Shown here: positions 25,359-34,105 of the stretch, in pieces
Position numbering within the stretch: the first letter of the stretch is position 1
Layout of the letters: the number at the start of each line of letters is the position of its first letter
NCBI GenBank assembly: GCA_937894675.1
Contig: CALCQO010000023.1
Location: 124,001-188,000 of the forward strand
From: an uncultured Clostridia bacterium
GTDB taxonomy: Bacteria; Bacillota; Clostridia; Christensenellales; Aristaeellaceae
Length of the DNA: 64,000 bases
Direction of reading: 5' to 3'
Translations under genes and position numbers: made by a program
The notes under the pieces: model-generated
What the model was told of the DNA's origin: nothing
The model's input: only the letters and a program-made list of their open reading frames with translations
Databases searched by the model: none

Positions 25359-26770
25359 AGTTGATTTTTGAGTTAAGCACCCCGGGGCATGGCATGCAGT
25401 ATCTGCCGCAGTCTGATGTACCCAAAACAGAATTGCCGGAAAAATTCCGAAGGAAACAGGCGTTGCGCTTGCCGGAGATGAGTGAAACGGATGTATCCAG
25501 GCACTACGCCCGGCTCGCCAAGCAAGCTTTCGGTGTATGCAGCGGTTTCTATCCTTTGGGCTCCTGTACGATGAAGTACAACCCCAGAGTGAATGAGCGG
25601 GTTGCATCGCTGCCTGGTTTTGCTGCAGTGCATCCACTGCAGCCCAAGGAGACGGTTGAAGGCTGCCTGGAAGCTATTGATACGGTGCAGTCCCTTCTGT
25701 GCGCCGTTACCGGGATGGACGCGATGAGCATGCAGCCCGCGGCCGGTGCCCATGGGGAATACCTTGGCTTGCTCCTGATAAAAAAGTATCTGGAGAAAAC
25801 CGGGCAAACCCACCGGAAGAGAATACTGATTCCCGACTCTGCCCACGGGACGAATCCAGCCAGCGCAGTTATGGCGGATTTTGACGTGGTGAACATTCCA
25901 TCCGCGCCCAATGGCTGTGTTGATATGGAAGCGTTTAAGAAAGCACTGGATGGGAATGTAGCCGGTTTGATGCTGACCAACCCCAACACGGTAGGTTTGT
26001 TTGACCCGAACATACTGGAAATTACCCGTTTGATTCACGAGAGCGGCGGTCTTTGCTACTATGACGGCGCGAACCTGAACGCGATCATGGGTCATGTGCG
26101 GCCAGGGGATATGGGTTTTGATGTAGTTCATCTGAATCTGCATAAAACCTTCTCTACCCCCCATGGCGGCGGCGGCCCGGGCAGCGGCCCTGTCGGCTGC
26201 AAGGATATTCTGAAGGAATTCCTCCCGAAGTCGGCGTTGGGCGAGCCGGGGGACCATCCTGACAGCGTAGGCCAGATTCGTTCCTTCTACGGCAACTTCG
26301 GCATCTACATCCGCGCCCTCACCTATATCCTGACCCTGGGCGCCCAAGGGCTGCGCGACGCTTCTTCAACTGCCGTACTCAACGCAAACTACATGATGCA
26401 TAAACTGAAGGATGTATTCCCCGTAGCATATGATCAGATATGTATGCATGAGTTTATTCTGACTTTGGAAGATGAAAAGAAAAGGTCAGGGGTAACGGCG
26501 CTGGATGTGGCCAAAGCGCTGCTGGATGAAGGGATGCATCCGCCAACGATGTACTTCCCCCTGGTCGTGCACGAAGCGCTGATGCTTGAGCCCACGGAAA
26601 CCGAGAGCCGTGAAACGCTGGACGCGGCGGTGGAATCTTTCAAGCGAATCCGCCAGAAGATTGATACCGCTCCGGAAGCGCTGCACGAGTGTCCTGTCAC
26701 TACCCCCATTGGCCGTCCCGATGAAGTGGGTGCTGCCCGCAACCCTGTACTTCGCTATCAGTATGAGTAA
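25355..26770 (+). CDS. gcvPB: Glycine dehydrogenase (decarboxylating) subunit 2
   Basis: C-terminal half of the P protein, 471 residues, bearing the cofactor. The pyridoxal-phosphate lysine is Lys264 in NLHKTFSTPHGGGGPG; the glycine-rich loop follows at once. YPLGSCTMKYNP and DSAHGTNPAS are other family marks. The ATG at 25355 overlaps the gcvPA stop by four bases; a longer upstream frame inside gcvPA is not used. The end overlaps lplA by eight bases. Confidence 0.96.
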   Translation: MKLIFELSTPGHGMQYLPQSDVPKTELPEKFRRKQALRLPEMSETDVSRHYARLAKQAFGVCSGFYPLGSCTMKYNPRVNERVASLPGFAAVHPLQPKETVEGCLEAIDTVQSLLCAVTGMDAMSMQPAAGAHGEYLGLLLIKKYLEKTGQTHRKRILIPDSAHGTNPASAVMADFDVVNIPSAPNGCVDMEAFKKALDGNVAGLMLTNPNTVGLFDPNILEITRLIHESGGLCYYDGANLNAIMGHVRPGDMGFDVVHLNLHKTFSTPHGGGGPGSGPVGCKDILKEFLPKSALGEPGDHPDSVGQIRSFYGNFGIYIRALTYILTLGAQGLRDASSTAVLNANYMMHKLKDVFPVAYDQICMHEFILTLEDEKKRSGVTALDVAKALLDEGMHPPTMYFPLVVHEALMLEPTETESRETLDAAVESFKRIRQKIDTAPEALHECPVTTPIGRPDEVGAARNPVLRYQYE

Positions 26771-27746
26771 CTCTTCCTACCTATACGAGTCTGATACAAC
26801 CAACCCGTATACCAACATCGCCAGGGAGGAGCAGCTCCTCCTTGGCGTTCCTTTGGATGCGGTGATTTTATACCTGTGGCAAAATGAGAGGACGGTTGTG
26901 ATTGGGCGAAACCAGTGCGCCTGGAGTGAATGCAATGTGCAGGCGCTGAAGGAAGACAACGGGTTTCTGGCGAGACGGCTGTCCGGCGGCGGCGCTGTTT
27001 TTCATGACCTTGGAAACCTGAACTTTACCTTCTTATACCCTAAAAAATCGGAGGACATTGCGAGGCAAACAAGGGTTATCGCCGGCGCGGTCGCGTCCTT
27101 TGGTTTGTGCCCGGAGATTTCCGGCCGCAATGATATTACGGTGGACGGGAAAAAGTTTTCCGGAAACGCGTACTATACCCAGGGAAACAGGGCATACCAC
27201 CACGGTACTCTGATGTTGGATGTAAATCCCGCAGCATTAACCAAATATCTCAACGTGCATCAGGAAAAGTACCGCAGCAAAGGGGTGGACTCTGTTCGGG
27301 CAAGGGTTGTAAACCTGCAAGAACTATGTTCTGATATTACCGTGCGCACCATGAAGGATGCCCTGATCAATGCGTTTGAAACGGAGTATCAACGCCCGGT
27401 GGCTGATGTGCTATCCTCCTGGATGCCGGAAGCAGAAATGGAAACCAGGCGCGAAAGGTTCTCGGGCTGGGATTGGGTATACGGCAGGCCTGTACAATGC
27501 AGCTGGTCTGGTGAAACACGTTTTCCCTGGGGAACTTTACGGGTAGAGCTGGATGTGGACAAAGGGATTATCCGCGACTTAGGTATTTTTACCGATGCCC
27601 TTGAGGTAAATGTTTATCAGGAGATGGAGCAAAAACTGAAAGGACAGCGATTTGACAAGAACGCCCTCACAGAGGCTGTACACAGGGGGATGGAGCAAAA
27701 CCAGTACGCGGATGGTCTGCAATCCCTTCTGGAAAGCGCGTTCTGA
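26763..27746 (+). CDS. lplA: Lipoate--protein ligase
   Basis: LplA-type ligase, 327 residues, that activates free lipoate with ATP and attaches it to lipoyl domains. RRLSGGGAVFHDLGNLNFTF is the characteristic segment; the catalytic lysine is Lys131 in GKKFSGNAYY. A C-terminal accessory domain is present (about 245-327). It overlaps gcvPB by eight bases, so translation is coupled. Presence inside the operon suggests that scavenged lipoate is put on the GcvH made from the same message; no lipoate synthase gene is seen here. Confidence 0.94.
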   Translation: MSNSSYLYESDTTNPYTNIAREEQLLLGVPLDAVILYLWQNERTVVIGRNQCAWSECNVQALKEDNGFLARRLSGGGAVFHDLGNLNFTFLYPKKSEDIARQTRVIAGAVASFGLCPEISGRNDITVDGKKFSGNAYYTQGNRAYHHGTLMLDVNPAALTKYLNVHQEKYRSKGVDSVRARVVNLQELCSDITVRTMKDALINAFETEYQRPVADVLSSWMPEAEMETRRERFSGWDWVYGRPVQCSWSGETRFPWGTLRVELDVDKGIIRDLGIFTDALEVNVYQEMEQKLKGQRFDKNALTEAVHRGMEQNQYADGLQSLLESAF

Positions 27747-27757
27747 AAAGAGACAGT

Positions 27758-29140
27758 ATGTACGATTTAATTATTATTGGTGCCGGGCCTGGCGGTTACG
27801 AGGCAGCCATCAGAGCGCGGCAGAACGGACTAAGCGTTCTTCTGTTTGAAAGCAGGGAATTGGGAGGAACCTGCTTAAACAGGGGATGTATTCCCACCAA
27901 AGCGCTGCTTCACGCTGCCCAGGCTGTCGAAATAGCCAAGGACGCCGAGGCGTGGGGGATTACCATGAAGCCGCAGGTAGATCTCCCTCAGGTTTTCTCT
28001 AAAAAAGATGAAATCGTATCGACCCTGCGCAGCGGTGTGGACGCGCTGCTGAAGCAGAATGGCGTTGATGTTGTATACGAACATGCCGTTTATCTGGGAG
28101 AGGGAAAAGTCCAAGCCGGTGGGAAACAATATGAAGGCAAGGACGTTTTGCTGGCCTGCGGCTCTAAGCCTTTGGTGCTGCCTATCCCCGGGCTGCAGGA
28201 TAATCCTTTGGTCATTACCAGCGACGAGTTCCTATCCCACGCCCCGGATTTTCAGCATCTGGCAATTCTTGGCGGCGGTGTTATTGGCGTGGAGCTTGCG
28301 ATATTCTGCCTATCCATGGGGATTAAGGTTACGCTCATTGAAGCCATGCCCCGGATTCTTCCCATCATGGATAAGGAAATCAGCCAGTCCCTCGCCATGA
28401 ATTTAAAAAAGGCAGGGGCGCAGGTAATGACCAACGCGAAACTGACACGCATTGAAAATGCAAATAATCATGTGAGCCTGTTTATCGAGGGCAAGGATGA
28501 AGCCATCATCGCGGACAAACTGCTGTCCGCTGTTGGCCGCAGCGCGAGTATGGATGGGTTTTTCCATCAGGACGCGGAAAAACCTCAGATAGAAAGGGGC
28601 AGAATCATTGCCTCTGAAAACTATCAGACAAGCTTGCCCCATCTATATGCCATTGGCGATGTTATCCAGGGGCCTCAGCTTGCCCATGCGGCATCAGCGC
28701 AGGGGCTGATGGTAGCGGATTATCTGGCGGGTAAGGAGAATGATACCCGTCTATCCTTCATTCCTTCCTGTATCTATACCAATCCGGAAATCGCGACGGT
28801 GGGCATTACGGAAGACGAAGCGAAGCAGCAGGGGATAGCCGTGCTTACCGGGAAATACATCATGACAGGCAACGGCAGAACCATCATTTCCGGCAGCGGC
28901 CGCGGCTTTATCAAGGTAGTGGCGGAGGAAAAGACCGAAAAAATCATTGGCGCCCATTTGTTCTGCGAGAACGCCAGCGACATGATATCGGAGTTTACCC
29001 TCGCGCTTGCCAACCAGATGACGGTTGGTCAAATGCTGAAATCTGTCAGACCGCATCCCACCTTCACCGAAGGGATTACGGAAGCGCTGGAGAGCATACA
29101 CAGCAGAGCGATCCATGTGGCTCCGCCGCGTAAACGATAG
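27758..29140 (+). CDS. lpdA: Dihydrolipoyl dehydrogenase (glycine cleavage L protein)
   Basis: Flavin disulfide oxidoreductase, 460 residues, re-oxidising the dihydrolipoyl arm of GcvH with NAD. The FAD-binding GAGPGGYEAAIRA is at the N-terminus. The redox pair is Cys39/Cys44 in GGTCLNRGCIPTK. The NAD-binding GGGVIGVE lies centrally, and HPTFTEGITEA near the C-terminus holds the catalytic His-Glu dyad. It closes the gcv operon before a strong terminator. Confidence 0.96.
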   Translation: MYDLIIIGAGPGGYEAAIRARQNGLSVLLFESRELGGTCLNRGCIPTKALLHAAQAVEIAKDAEAWGITMKPQVDLPQVFSKKDEIVSTLRSGVDALLKQNGVDVVYEHAVYLGEGKVQAGGKQYEGKDVLLACGSKPLVLPIPGLQDNPLVITSDEFLSHAPDFQHLAILGGGVIGVELAIFCLSMGIKVTLIEAMPRILPIMDKEISQSLAMNLKKAGAQVMTNAKLTRIENANNHVSLFIEGKDEAIIADKLLSAVGRSASMDGFFHQDAEKPQIERGRIIASENYQTSLPHLYAIGDVIQGPQLAHAASAQGLMVADYLAGKENDTRLSFIPSCIYTNPEIATVGITEDEAKQQGIAVLTGKYIMTGNGRTIISGSGRGFIKVVAEEKTEKIIGAHLFCENASDMISEFTLALANQMTVGQMLKSVRPHPTFTEGITEALESIHSRAIHVAPPRKR

Positions 29141-29145
29141 AATTA

Positions 29146-29182
29146 AAAAATCCGGTGAGGAATTACTCCTCACCGGATTTTT
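29146..29182. terminator. Bidirectional terminator between lpdA and pgi
   Basis: TCCGGTGAGGA (29151-29161) pairs perfectly with TCCTCACCGGA (29167-29177) around ATTAC, flanked by A5 and T5. The tracts serve both convergent genes. Confidence 0.95.
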
Positions 29183-29189
29183 CATGCGC

Positions 29190-30620
29190 TTACAGGATGA
29201 ACTTCTTCAGTTCCTTGGGCGCGTTGGCCATTTCTTCCTGTTTCTTCTGGAATTTTTCGTCGGGGTTGCCCAGCACGGCATAGGAGGCGATTTTGCTTTC
29301 CTCAACGCCCGGCTGGTTGAAGGCATCGATATCCAGCAGCTCACCAACATACGCGGTGGTCATTTCCAGGAAATAAATCAACTGACCGATGCTGTGCGCG
29401 TTTACAGCGGGCAGGTGGATGGTCTGGCTCATACGGCCGGAGCGCAGCAGGGCATACTGTGTGCCGCGGTATTCAGCGTCTATCAAGGCGTTCAAGGTTT
29501 TCCCGCCAAGGAAGGACACGTTGGGATACTCCTCGCATCCATGAGGGATTTCTACCGTGGTGGAAAACTCCCCGACATGCAGGAATGTAATAATTTTATC
29601 ATAAGGCCCTTCCGTGTACAGCTGCAATTGGCTGTGCTGATCGGTGACGCCAAGCGCTTTTACAGGGGTTTGGCCAAAGTTGACGGCCATACCCTTACGG
29701 GTTACGTTTTTGCCCAGGCTCTCCGCCCACAGTTGGCAGAACCAGTCGGCCATGTACTTCAGGCTGTCGGCGTAGGGCATCATGACATGGACATTGATAT
29801 CCATTTCTTCCATGGCAATGTATTGGATAACCGCTTCCAGCAGCGCCGGGTTCTCCCATATCTGGCTGCTCTGACAGCGGCGGTCCATGGCTTTAGCGCC
29901 TTCTAGCAATCCGCGGATATCAATGCCGCAAACCGCGGCAGGCAGCAGCCCCACGGGGGTCAGTTCACTAAATCGGCCGCCAACGGTGGAGGGGATATAG
30001 AAAATTTTGAAGTTGTGCTCCAAGGCGAGCCTGATGAGGTTGCCCTGCTCTTTGTCCGTCGTGGCAATGATGTGCTTGCCCCAGGAGTCGCCTACGGCCT
30101 CTTTCAAAGCGGTGGAAATAATCAGATACTGGCTCATTGTTTCAGCGGTCGCGCCGGATTTGGTGATGATATTGAAGCAGGTCTTTTTAATGTCAATCAC
30201 ATCAAGCAGTGCTTCCATACGCTCGGGGTCAATGTTGTCCTCCACATACAGGCGGGGACCATTCCGCTTTTCTGCGGGCAGCTCATTGTAATGCATATGC
30301 TTGAGGGCTTGCTGTACGGCGATGGGGCCAAGGGCGCTGCCGCCTATACCCAAAACGACAAAGGTATCAAACTCTTTTCTGACTGCCGCCGCTGTTTCTT
30401 CGATTTCCGCCAGAATATCATCCTGGTTGTAAGGCAATTCTGTCCATCCCAGCCAGCCTGTTCCCCGGTTCTTTGTAATGGCCTGGTGGGCATCCTGCGC
30501 TGCATTCTGATAAGCATCGATTTGCTCTGCGGACATGCCATACTGGTGACCCACCATGTTTACCATCAGGTGGTTGACATCCAATGAGATATTGTTGCGT
30601 ACCCTTGCATTCGCGTCCAT
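29190..30620 (-). CDS. pgi: Glucose-6-phosphate isomerase
   Basis: A 476-residue phosphoglucose isomerase interconverting glucose-6-phosphate and fructose-6-phosphate. Sugar-phosphate-binding segments VVLGIGGSALGP and TKSGATAET are clear, with the active-site region EGPYDKIITF and the C-terminal lysine-bearing stretch following. Its length is nearer the Gram-positive type (about 450) than the 550-residue proteobacterial form. AAGGAGG precedes the ATG. It is monocistronic, divergent from the hisS leader and convergent with the gcv operon. Confidence 0.96.
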   Translation of the reverse strand: MDANARVRNNISLDVNHLMVNMVGHQYGMSAEQIDAYQNAAQDAHQAITKNRGTGWLGWTELPYNQDDILAEIEETAAAVRKEFDTFVVLGIGGSALGPIAVQQALKHMHYNELPAEKRNGPRLYVEDNIDPERMEALLDVIDIKKTCFNIITKSGATAETMSQYLIISTALKEAVGDSWGKHIIATTDKEQGNLIRLALEHNFKIFYIPSTVGGRFSELTPVGLLPAAVCGIDIRGLLEGAKAMDRRCQSSQIWENPALLEAVIQYIAMEEMDINVHVMMPYADSLKYMADWFCQLWAESLGKNVTRKGMAVNFGQTPVKALGVTDQHSQLQLYTEGPYDKIITFLHVGEFSTTVEIPHGCEEYPNVSFLGGKTLNALIDAEYRGTQYALLRSGRMSQTIHLPAVNAHSIGQLIYFLEMTTAYVGELLDIDAFNQPGVEESKIASYAVLGNPDEKFQKKQEEMANAPKELKKFIL

Positions 30621-30649
30621 TGATATTGCCTCCTTATATTTCTTATCAG

Positions 30650-30658
30650 ATTATAGCA
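30650..30658 (-). promoter_or_regulatory. pgi promoter (extended -10)
   Basis: On the minus strand TGC-TATAAT (30658-30650) is an extended -10; no good -35 is visible. It lies 30 bases before the pgi start and is divergent from the hisS promoter about 70 bases away. Confidence 0.6.
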
Positions 30659-30722
30659 CATGAAAGAAAAAAAGAGTATGCAGGGATTCTGAATGATAAA
30701 AAAGTTTGAAGCCAAGTGTTGA

Positions 30723-30751
30723 TTGACTTTTATCAAGCCTCCTCTTATAAT
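30723..30751 (+). promoter_or_regulatory. hisS-aspS promoter
   Basis: TTGACT (30723-30728), 17 bases and TATAAT (30746-30751) place the start near 30758, immediately before T-box Stem I. Confidence 0.88.
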
Positions 30752-30757
30752 ATCCCC

Positions 30758-30964
30758 ATGGCGTTGAAGGGGAAGCGCCCGTGGATTTGCTCAAGAGAGG
30801 GAAGGCTGGGCTGAAACCTTCCTGCAAAGAAACGGAAACAGACACCCCGGAGCCTTTCGCGAGAGCGAACGTTATCCGCGTTAAGGAAATAAGCGGCACG
30901 AAAGTGCAAGCTGGGTGGCACCGCGAGAAATCGTCCCATGCATTTATGCAGGGGATTGTTTTTT
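30758..30964 (+). ncRNA. T-box riboswitch, predicted to read tRNA-Asp
   Basis: A T-box leader of about 205 nt before hisS. Stem I is built from GGC/GCC (30760/30852), GGGG/CCCC (30769/30845), CCGT/ACGG, TTTGC/GCAAA and GGAAGG/CCTTCC. The 3' side of the specifier loop carries GAC (30841-30843), then a purine A and the CCCC strand, so the codon is Asp GAC; the overlapping His CAC (30843-30845) would break the helix. A TTCGC-GAGA-GCGAA hairpin and a GCAC-GAAA-GTGC hairpin follow. The T-box sequence AAGCTGGGTGGCACCGCG is at 30908-30925, with acceptor bulge TGGC, which would pair with a G discriminator (tRNA-Asp has G73, tRNA-His C73). The terminator (30933-30964) has TGCA/TGCA and CCC/GGG pairs and a T6 tract. 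Confidence 0.92.
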
Positions 30965-30974
30965 AGGAGGAAGA

Positions 30975-32246
30975 ATGATACAAGCGCCAAAGGGAACAAA
31001 GGATGTCCTGCCGCAGGAAAGCTATCTGTGGCAGCATGTTGAAAACACCATGCGAAAGGCGGCGGCTGTGGCTGGTTACCGGGAGGTCAGAACCCCGGTT
31101 TTTGAGCACACGGAGCTGTTTCAGCGCGGTGTGGGCGACACGACGGACATCGTTCAAAAAGAAATGTATACATTTCTTGATAAGGGAGAACGCTCCATCA
31201 CGTTAAAACCGGAAGGCACCGCTGGTGTTGTTCGCGCGGTGATAGAACACAGCCTGTACGCAGACACATTGCCGGTAAAAATGTTTTATCTGAACGCCCC
31301 GATTTTTCGGTATGAAAAGCCCCAGTCCGGCAGACTTAGAGAGCATCATCAGTTTGGGATGGAGTGTTTCGGTGCCAAAGAGCCCTCCGCGGAAGCCGAG
31401 CTGATTACAACCCTGCTAGCCATTCTGACAGAACTGGGACTGGAGAACCTTCGGGTGCACATCAACTCCATCGGCTGCCCGGTATGCAGACCGGTATATC
31501 ACGCGAAACTGAAGGAGTACCTTACGCAGTATAAAGAGCAATTGTGCGCGGACTGCAAGGAACGCCTGGATAGAAATCCGCTGCGGGTGCTGGATTGCAA
31601 GGTAGAAGGCTGCAAGCGCATCGCTGCAGATGCCCCGGTGATGCTGGATCATCTGTGCGAGGAATGTGACACGCATTTTTCCGGTCTGCAGGCCTTGTTA
31701 AACGGACAGCAGGTGCCTTTCCGGGTTGATTCTCATATCGTCCGCGGGCTTGATTACTATACCAAAACCGTTTTTGAAATCATTATGCAGTCTGGGCGGG
31801 AAGGTCTGGCGCTTTGCGGAGGAGGCCGGTATGATGGCCTGGTGGAGCAACTGGGCGGCCCGGCTTTACCGGGGGTAGGCTTTGGCATCGGTACGGAACG
31901 AATCCTGATGGAACTAAGCAACCAGGGAATTGTTGTGGAAGAACCCTCTGTGAGCGATGTCTTTGTTGCGCAGATAACTGCGGATGATAAGGCGGACGCG
32001 TTCAATGTGATGCAAAAGCTCAGAAACGAGGGAATCAAAGCGGAATGCGACCATGTGGGCCGCAGCCTAAAGGCGCAGTTCAAGTACGCCAATAAAATAA
32101 ACGCAAAATTCATTGTTATGGTTGGCGGGGATGAAGGCCTGCGGGGCATGGTTCGCGTACGCAACCTTACAACCAGGGAAGAATCCGAGATGACAAGCGG
32201 TGACGCGATAATCTATATCAGAAATAATGGGGAGGCAGGGAAATAA
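30975..32246 (+). CDS. hisS: Histidine--tRNA ligase
   Basis: Class II aminoacyl-tRNA synthetase, 423 residues. N-terminal APKGTKDVLP, motif 2 FRYEKPQSGRLREHHQFG, the histidine-binding RGLDYYTKTVFE and GGGRYDGLVEQLGG identify it, and an anticodon-binding domain forms the C-terminus. A Cys-rich insert (CxxC repeats, about 170-235) lies before the RGLDYYT motif. The frame runs 20 codons further upstream into the T-box, but the ATG at 30975 behind AGGAGG is the start. It is translationally linked to aspS, one base downstream of its stop. Confidence 0.96.
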   Translation: MIQAPKGTKDVLPQESYLWQHVENTMRKAAAVAGYREVRTPVFEHTELFQRGVGDTTDIVQKEMYTFLDKGERSITLKPEGTAGVVRAVIEHSLYADTLPVKMFYLNAPIFRYEKPQSGRLREHHQFGMECFGAKEPSAEAELITTLLAILTELGLENLRVHINSIGCPVCRPVYHAKLKEYLTQYKEQLCADCKERLDRNPLRVLDCKVEGCKRIAADAPVMLDHLCEECDTHFSGLQALLNGQQVPFRVDSHIVRGLDYYTKTVFEIIMQSGREGLALCGGGRYDGLVEQLGGPALPGVGFGIGTERILMELSNQGIVVEEPSVSDVFVAQITADDKADAFNVMQKLRNEGIKAECDHVGRSLKAQFKYANKINAKFIVMVGGDEGLRGMVRVRNLTTREESEMTSGDAIIYIRNNGEAGK

Positions 32247-32247
32247 G

Positions 32248-34041
32248 ATGGCTGAGTTTTTAAACGGTTGGAAAAGAACGGGGATGTGCGCGGAACTTTC
32301 CCTCCAGGACGTGGGCAAGGAAGTTCTGCTGATGGGATGGGTGCAGCGTGTAAGGAACATGGGCGGCATCATCTTTGTTTGGTTAAGGGACCGCTCGGGC
32401 ATTGTTCAGGTAGTGTTCAACTCTGACACTCTGAATGAGGAAACCTATGCCCTGGCTGAGAGCCTGCGCGGGGAATATGTGCTTGCTGTCCGCGGTGCCG
32501 TGGCCAAGCGGGATGACGCGGCTGTCAACGAGCATATGCCCACGGGCCATATTGAAGTGCTGGCAAGCGAACTGCGTGTGCTCAACGCCGCGGAAACCCC
32601 TCCGATTTATATTGAGGATGACGCGAAGGATAATGAGGCGGTGCGACTGAAGTACCGCTATCTTGACCTGCGCAAACCCAATCTGCAGCAGACACTGATG
32701 CTTCGCTCCAAAGTGGTGAACGCGATCCGCAACTACATGGATTCCCAAGGCTTCATCGAAACGGAAACCCCCATTCTGACCAAGTCCACACCGGAAGGCG
32801 CCAGAGACTTTGTGGTGCCCAGCCGTATTCATCCGGGGGAGTGCTACGCGCTGCCCCAAAGCCCGCAGATTTATAAACAGCTGCTGATGGTGGCCGGCAT
32901 GGACAGATATTATCAGGTGGCGCGCTGCTTCCGGGATGAGGATAACCGCGCGGACCGGCAGCCGGAGTTTTCTCAGCTCGACCTAGAAATGTCCTTTGTG
33001 GAACCCGAAGACGTGCAGCATATTGTAGAAGGCGCTTTCAACTCTGTGTTTAAAGCGGCAAAAGGCATGGAGCTGAACCTGCCCCTCCCGCGCATGACCT
33101 GGAAAAACGCCATGGAAAACTATGGAAGCGACAAGCCGGATACACGTTTTGAAATGAAAATCAAGACCGTTACGGATTTAGTACAGCATAGCGGGTTTTC
33201 AGTATTTGAAAAGGCCGCGGAAGATGGGCAGATTGTGTGCGCCATTACCGCCAAGGGAGCCGCGGATCACCTGTCCCGCAAGGACATGGATGCTCTGAGC
33301 GAGTTTGTGAAAACCTACCATGTAAAGGGTCTTGCCTGGTATGCCCAGAATCAGGATGGAACGGTGCGTTCTTCCTTTGCCAAGTTCTTTACTGAAGAGG
33401 CCATGGACGCGCTGCGCAAGGAAATGGGCTGCGTTGTTGGGGACGCGATGTTCCTGATTGCCGACAAGCGTTTGGTAGCGTTGACCGCCATGGGTCAGCT
33501 GCGCTTGAAGCTGGGGCATCAACTGAACCTGATTAACAAAGAAGCGTTCAACCTCCTATGGATTACGGAGTTCCCGCTGCTGGAGTGGAATGAGGAAAAC
33601 CAGCGCTATGTCGCCGCTCATCACCCCTTTACCATGCCCATGAATGAAGACTTTGAGATGATGGACACCGCCCCTGAGAAGGTACGCGCCAAGTCCTATG
33701 ATCTGGTTATCAATGGCATTGAGATGGGTTCCGGCTCTATCCGGATCCATGCCAGCGATTTGCAGGAGCGGATGTTCAGCCTGCTGGGCTTCACCCACGA
33801 GGAGGCCTGGAAGCGTTTCGGATTCCTGCTGGAAGCGTTTAAATACGGAACGCCCCCCCATGGCGGCTTTGCCTTTGGCATTGACAGGCTGATGATGATT
33901 CTGACTGGACGGGAAAACCTGCGGGATGTAATCGCCTTCCCCAAGGCGCAGAACGCGTCCTGCCTGATGATGGATACCCCCGCTGCCATCCAGGAGGACC
34001 AGCTCAAGACATTGAAACTCCATTTTGACATTGAGGAATAG
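32248..34041 (+). CDS. aspS: Aspartate--tRNA ligase
   Basis: Class II synthetase, 597 residues. An N-terminal OB-fold anticodon domain (about 1-110) with GWVQRVRNMGG is followed by the catalytic core. Motif 2 is FRDEDNRADRQPEFSQLD and motif 3 GGFAFGIDRLMMIL. The large bacterial GAD insertion domain sits between motifs 2 and 3 (about 280-420). The distal position under the hisS T-box means that aspS should respond to tRNA-Asp charging, which fits the GAC specifier better than hisS does. Confidence 0.97.
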   Translation: MAEFLNGWKRTGMCAELSLQDVGKEVLLMGWVQRVRNMGGIIFVWLRDRSGIVQVVFNSDTLNEETYALAESLRGEYVLAVRGAVAKRDDAAVNEHMPTGHIEVLASELRVLNAAETPPIYIEDDAKDNEAVRLKYRYLDLRKPNLQQTLMLRSKVVNAIRNYMDSQGFIETETPILTKSTPEGARDFVVPSRIHPGECYALPQSPQIYKQLLMVAGMDRYYQVARCFRDEDNRADRQPEFSQLDLEMSFVEPEDVQHIVEGAFNSVFKAAKGMELNLPLPRMTWKNAMENYGSDKPDTRFEMKIKTVTDLVQHSGFSVFEKAAEDGQIVCAITAKGAADHLSRKDMDALSEFVKTYHVKGLAWYAQNQDGTVRSSFAKFFTEEAMDALRKEMGCVVGDAMFLIADKRLVALTAMGQLRLKLGHQLNLINKEAFNLLWITEFPLLEWNEENQRYVAAHHPFTMPMNEDFEMMDTAPEKVRAKSYDLVINGIEMGSGSIRIHASDLQERMFSLLGFTHEEAWKRFGFLLEAFKYGTPPHGGFAFGIDRLMMILTGRENLRDVIAFPKAQNASCLMMDTPAAIQEDQLKTLKLHFDIEE

Positions 34042-34049
34042 GGCAAACA

Positions 34050-34078
34050 TTGCATTGACAAATGAAGTTTGCTATAAT
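34050..34078 (+). promoter_or_regulatory. Promoter of the asp23 cluster
   Basis: TTGCAT (34050-34055), a 17-base spacer and TATAAT (34073-34078) preceded by TGC (extended -10). The start lies near 34085, just before the GAGGAGG ribosome-binding site. Confidence 0.8.
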
Positions 34079-34105
34079 TATTGCATATTGTGAGGAGGTG
34101 TAAAG

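Noticed and set aside
30843..30845. CAC (His) as T-box specifier
   Set aside because: Its last base is needed for the CCCC/GGGG helix, it is not followed by a purine, and the TGGC bulge does not match the C73 of tRNA-His.
34055..34078. TTGACA paired with TATAAT before the asp23 gene
   Set aside because: The spacer is only 12 bases. TTGCAT at 34050 with a 17-base spacer is the better -35.
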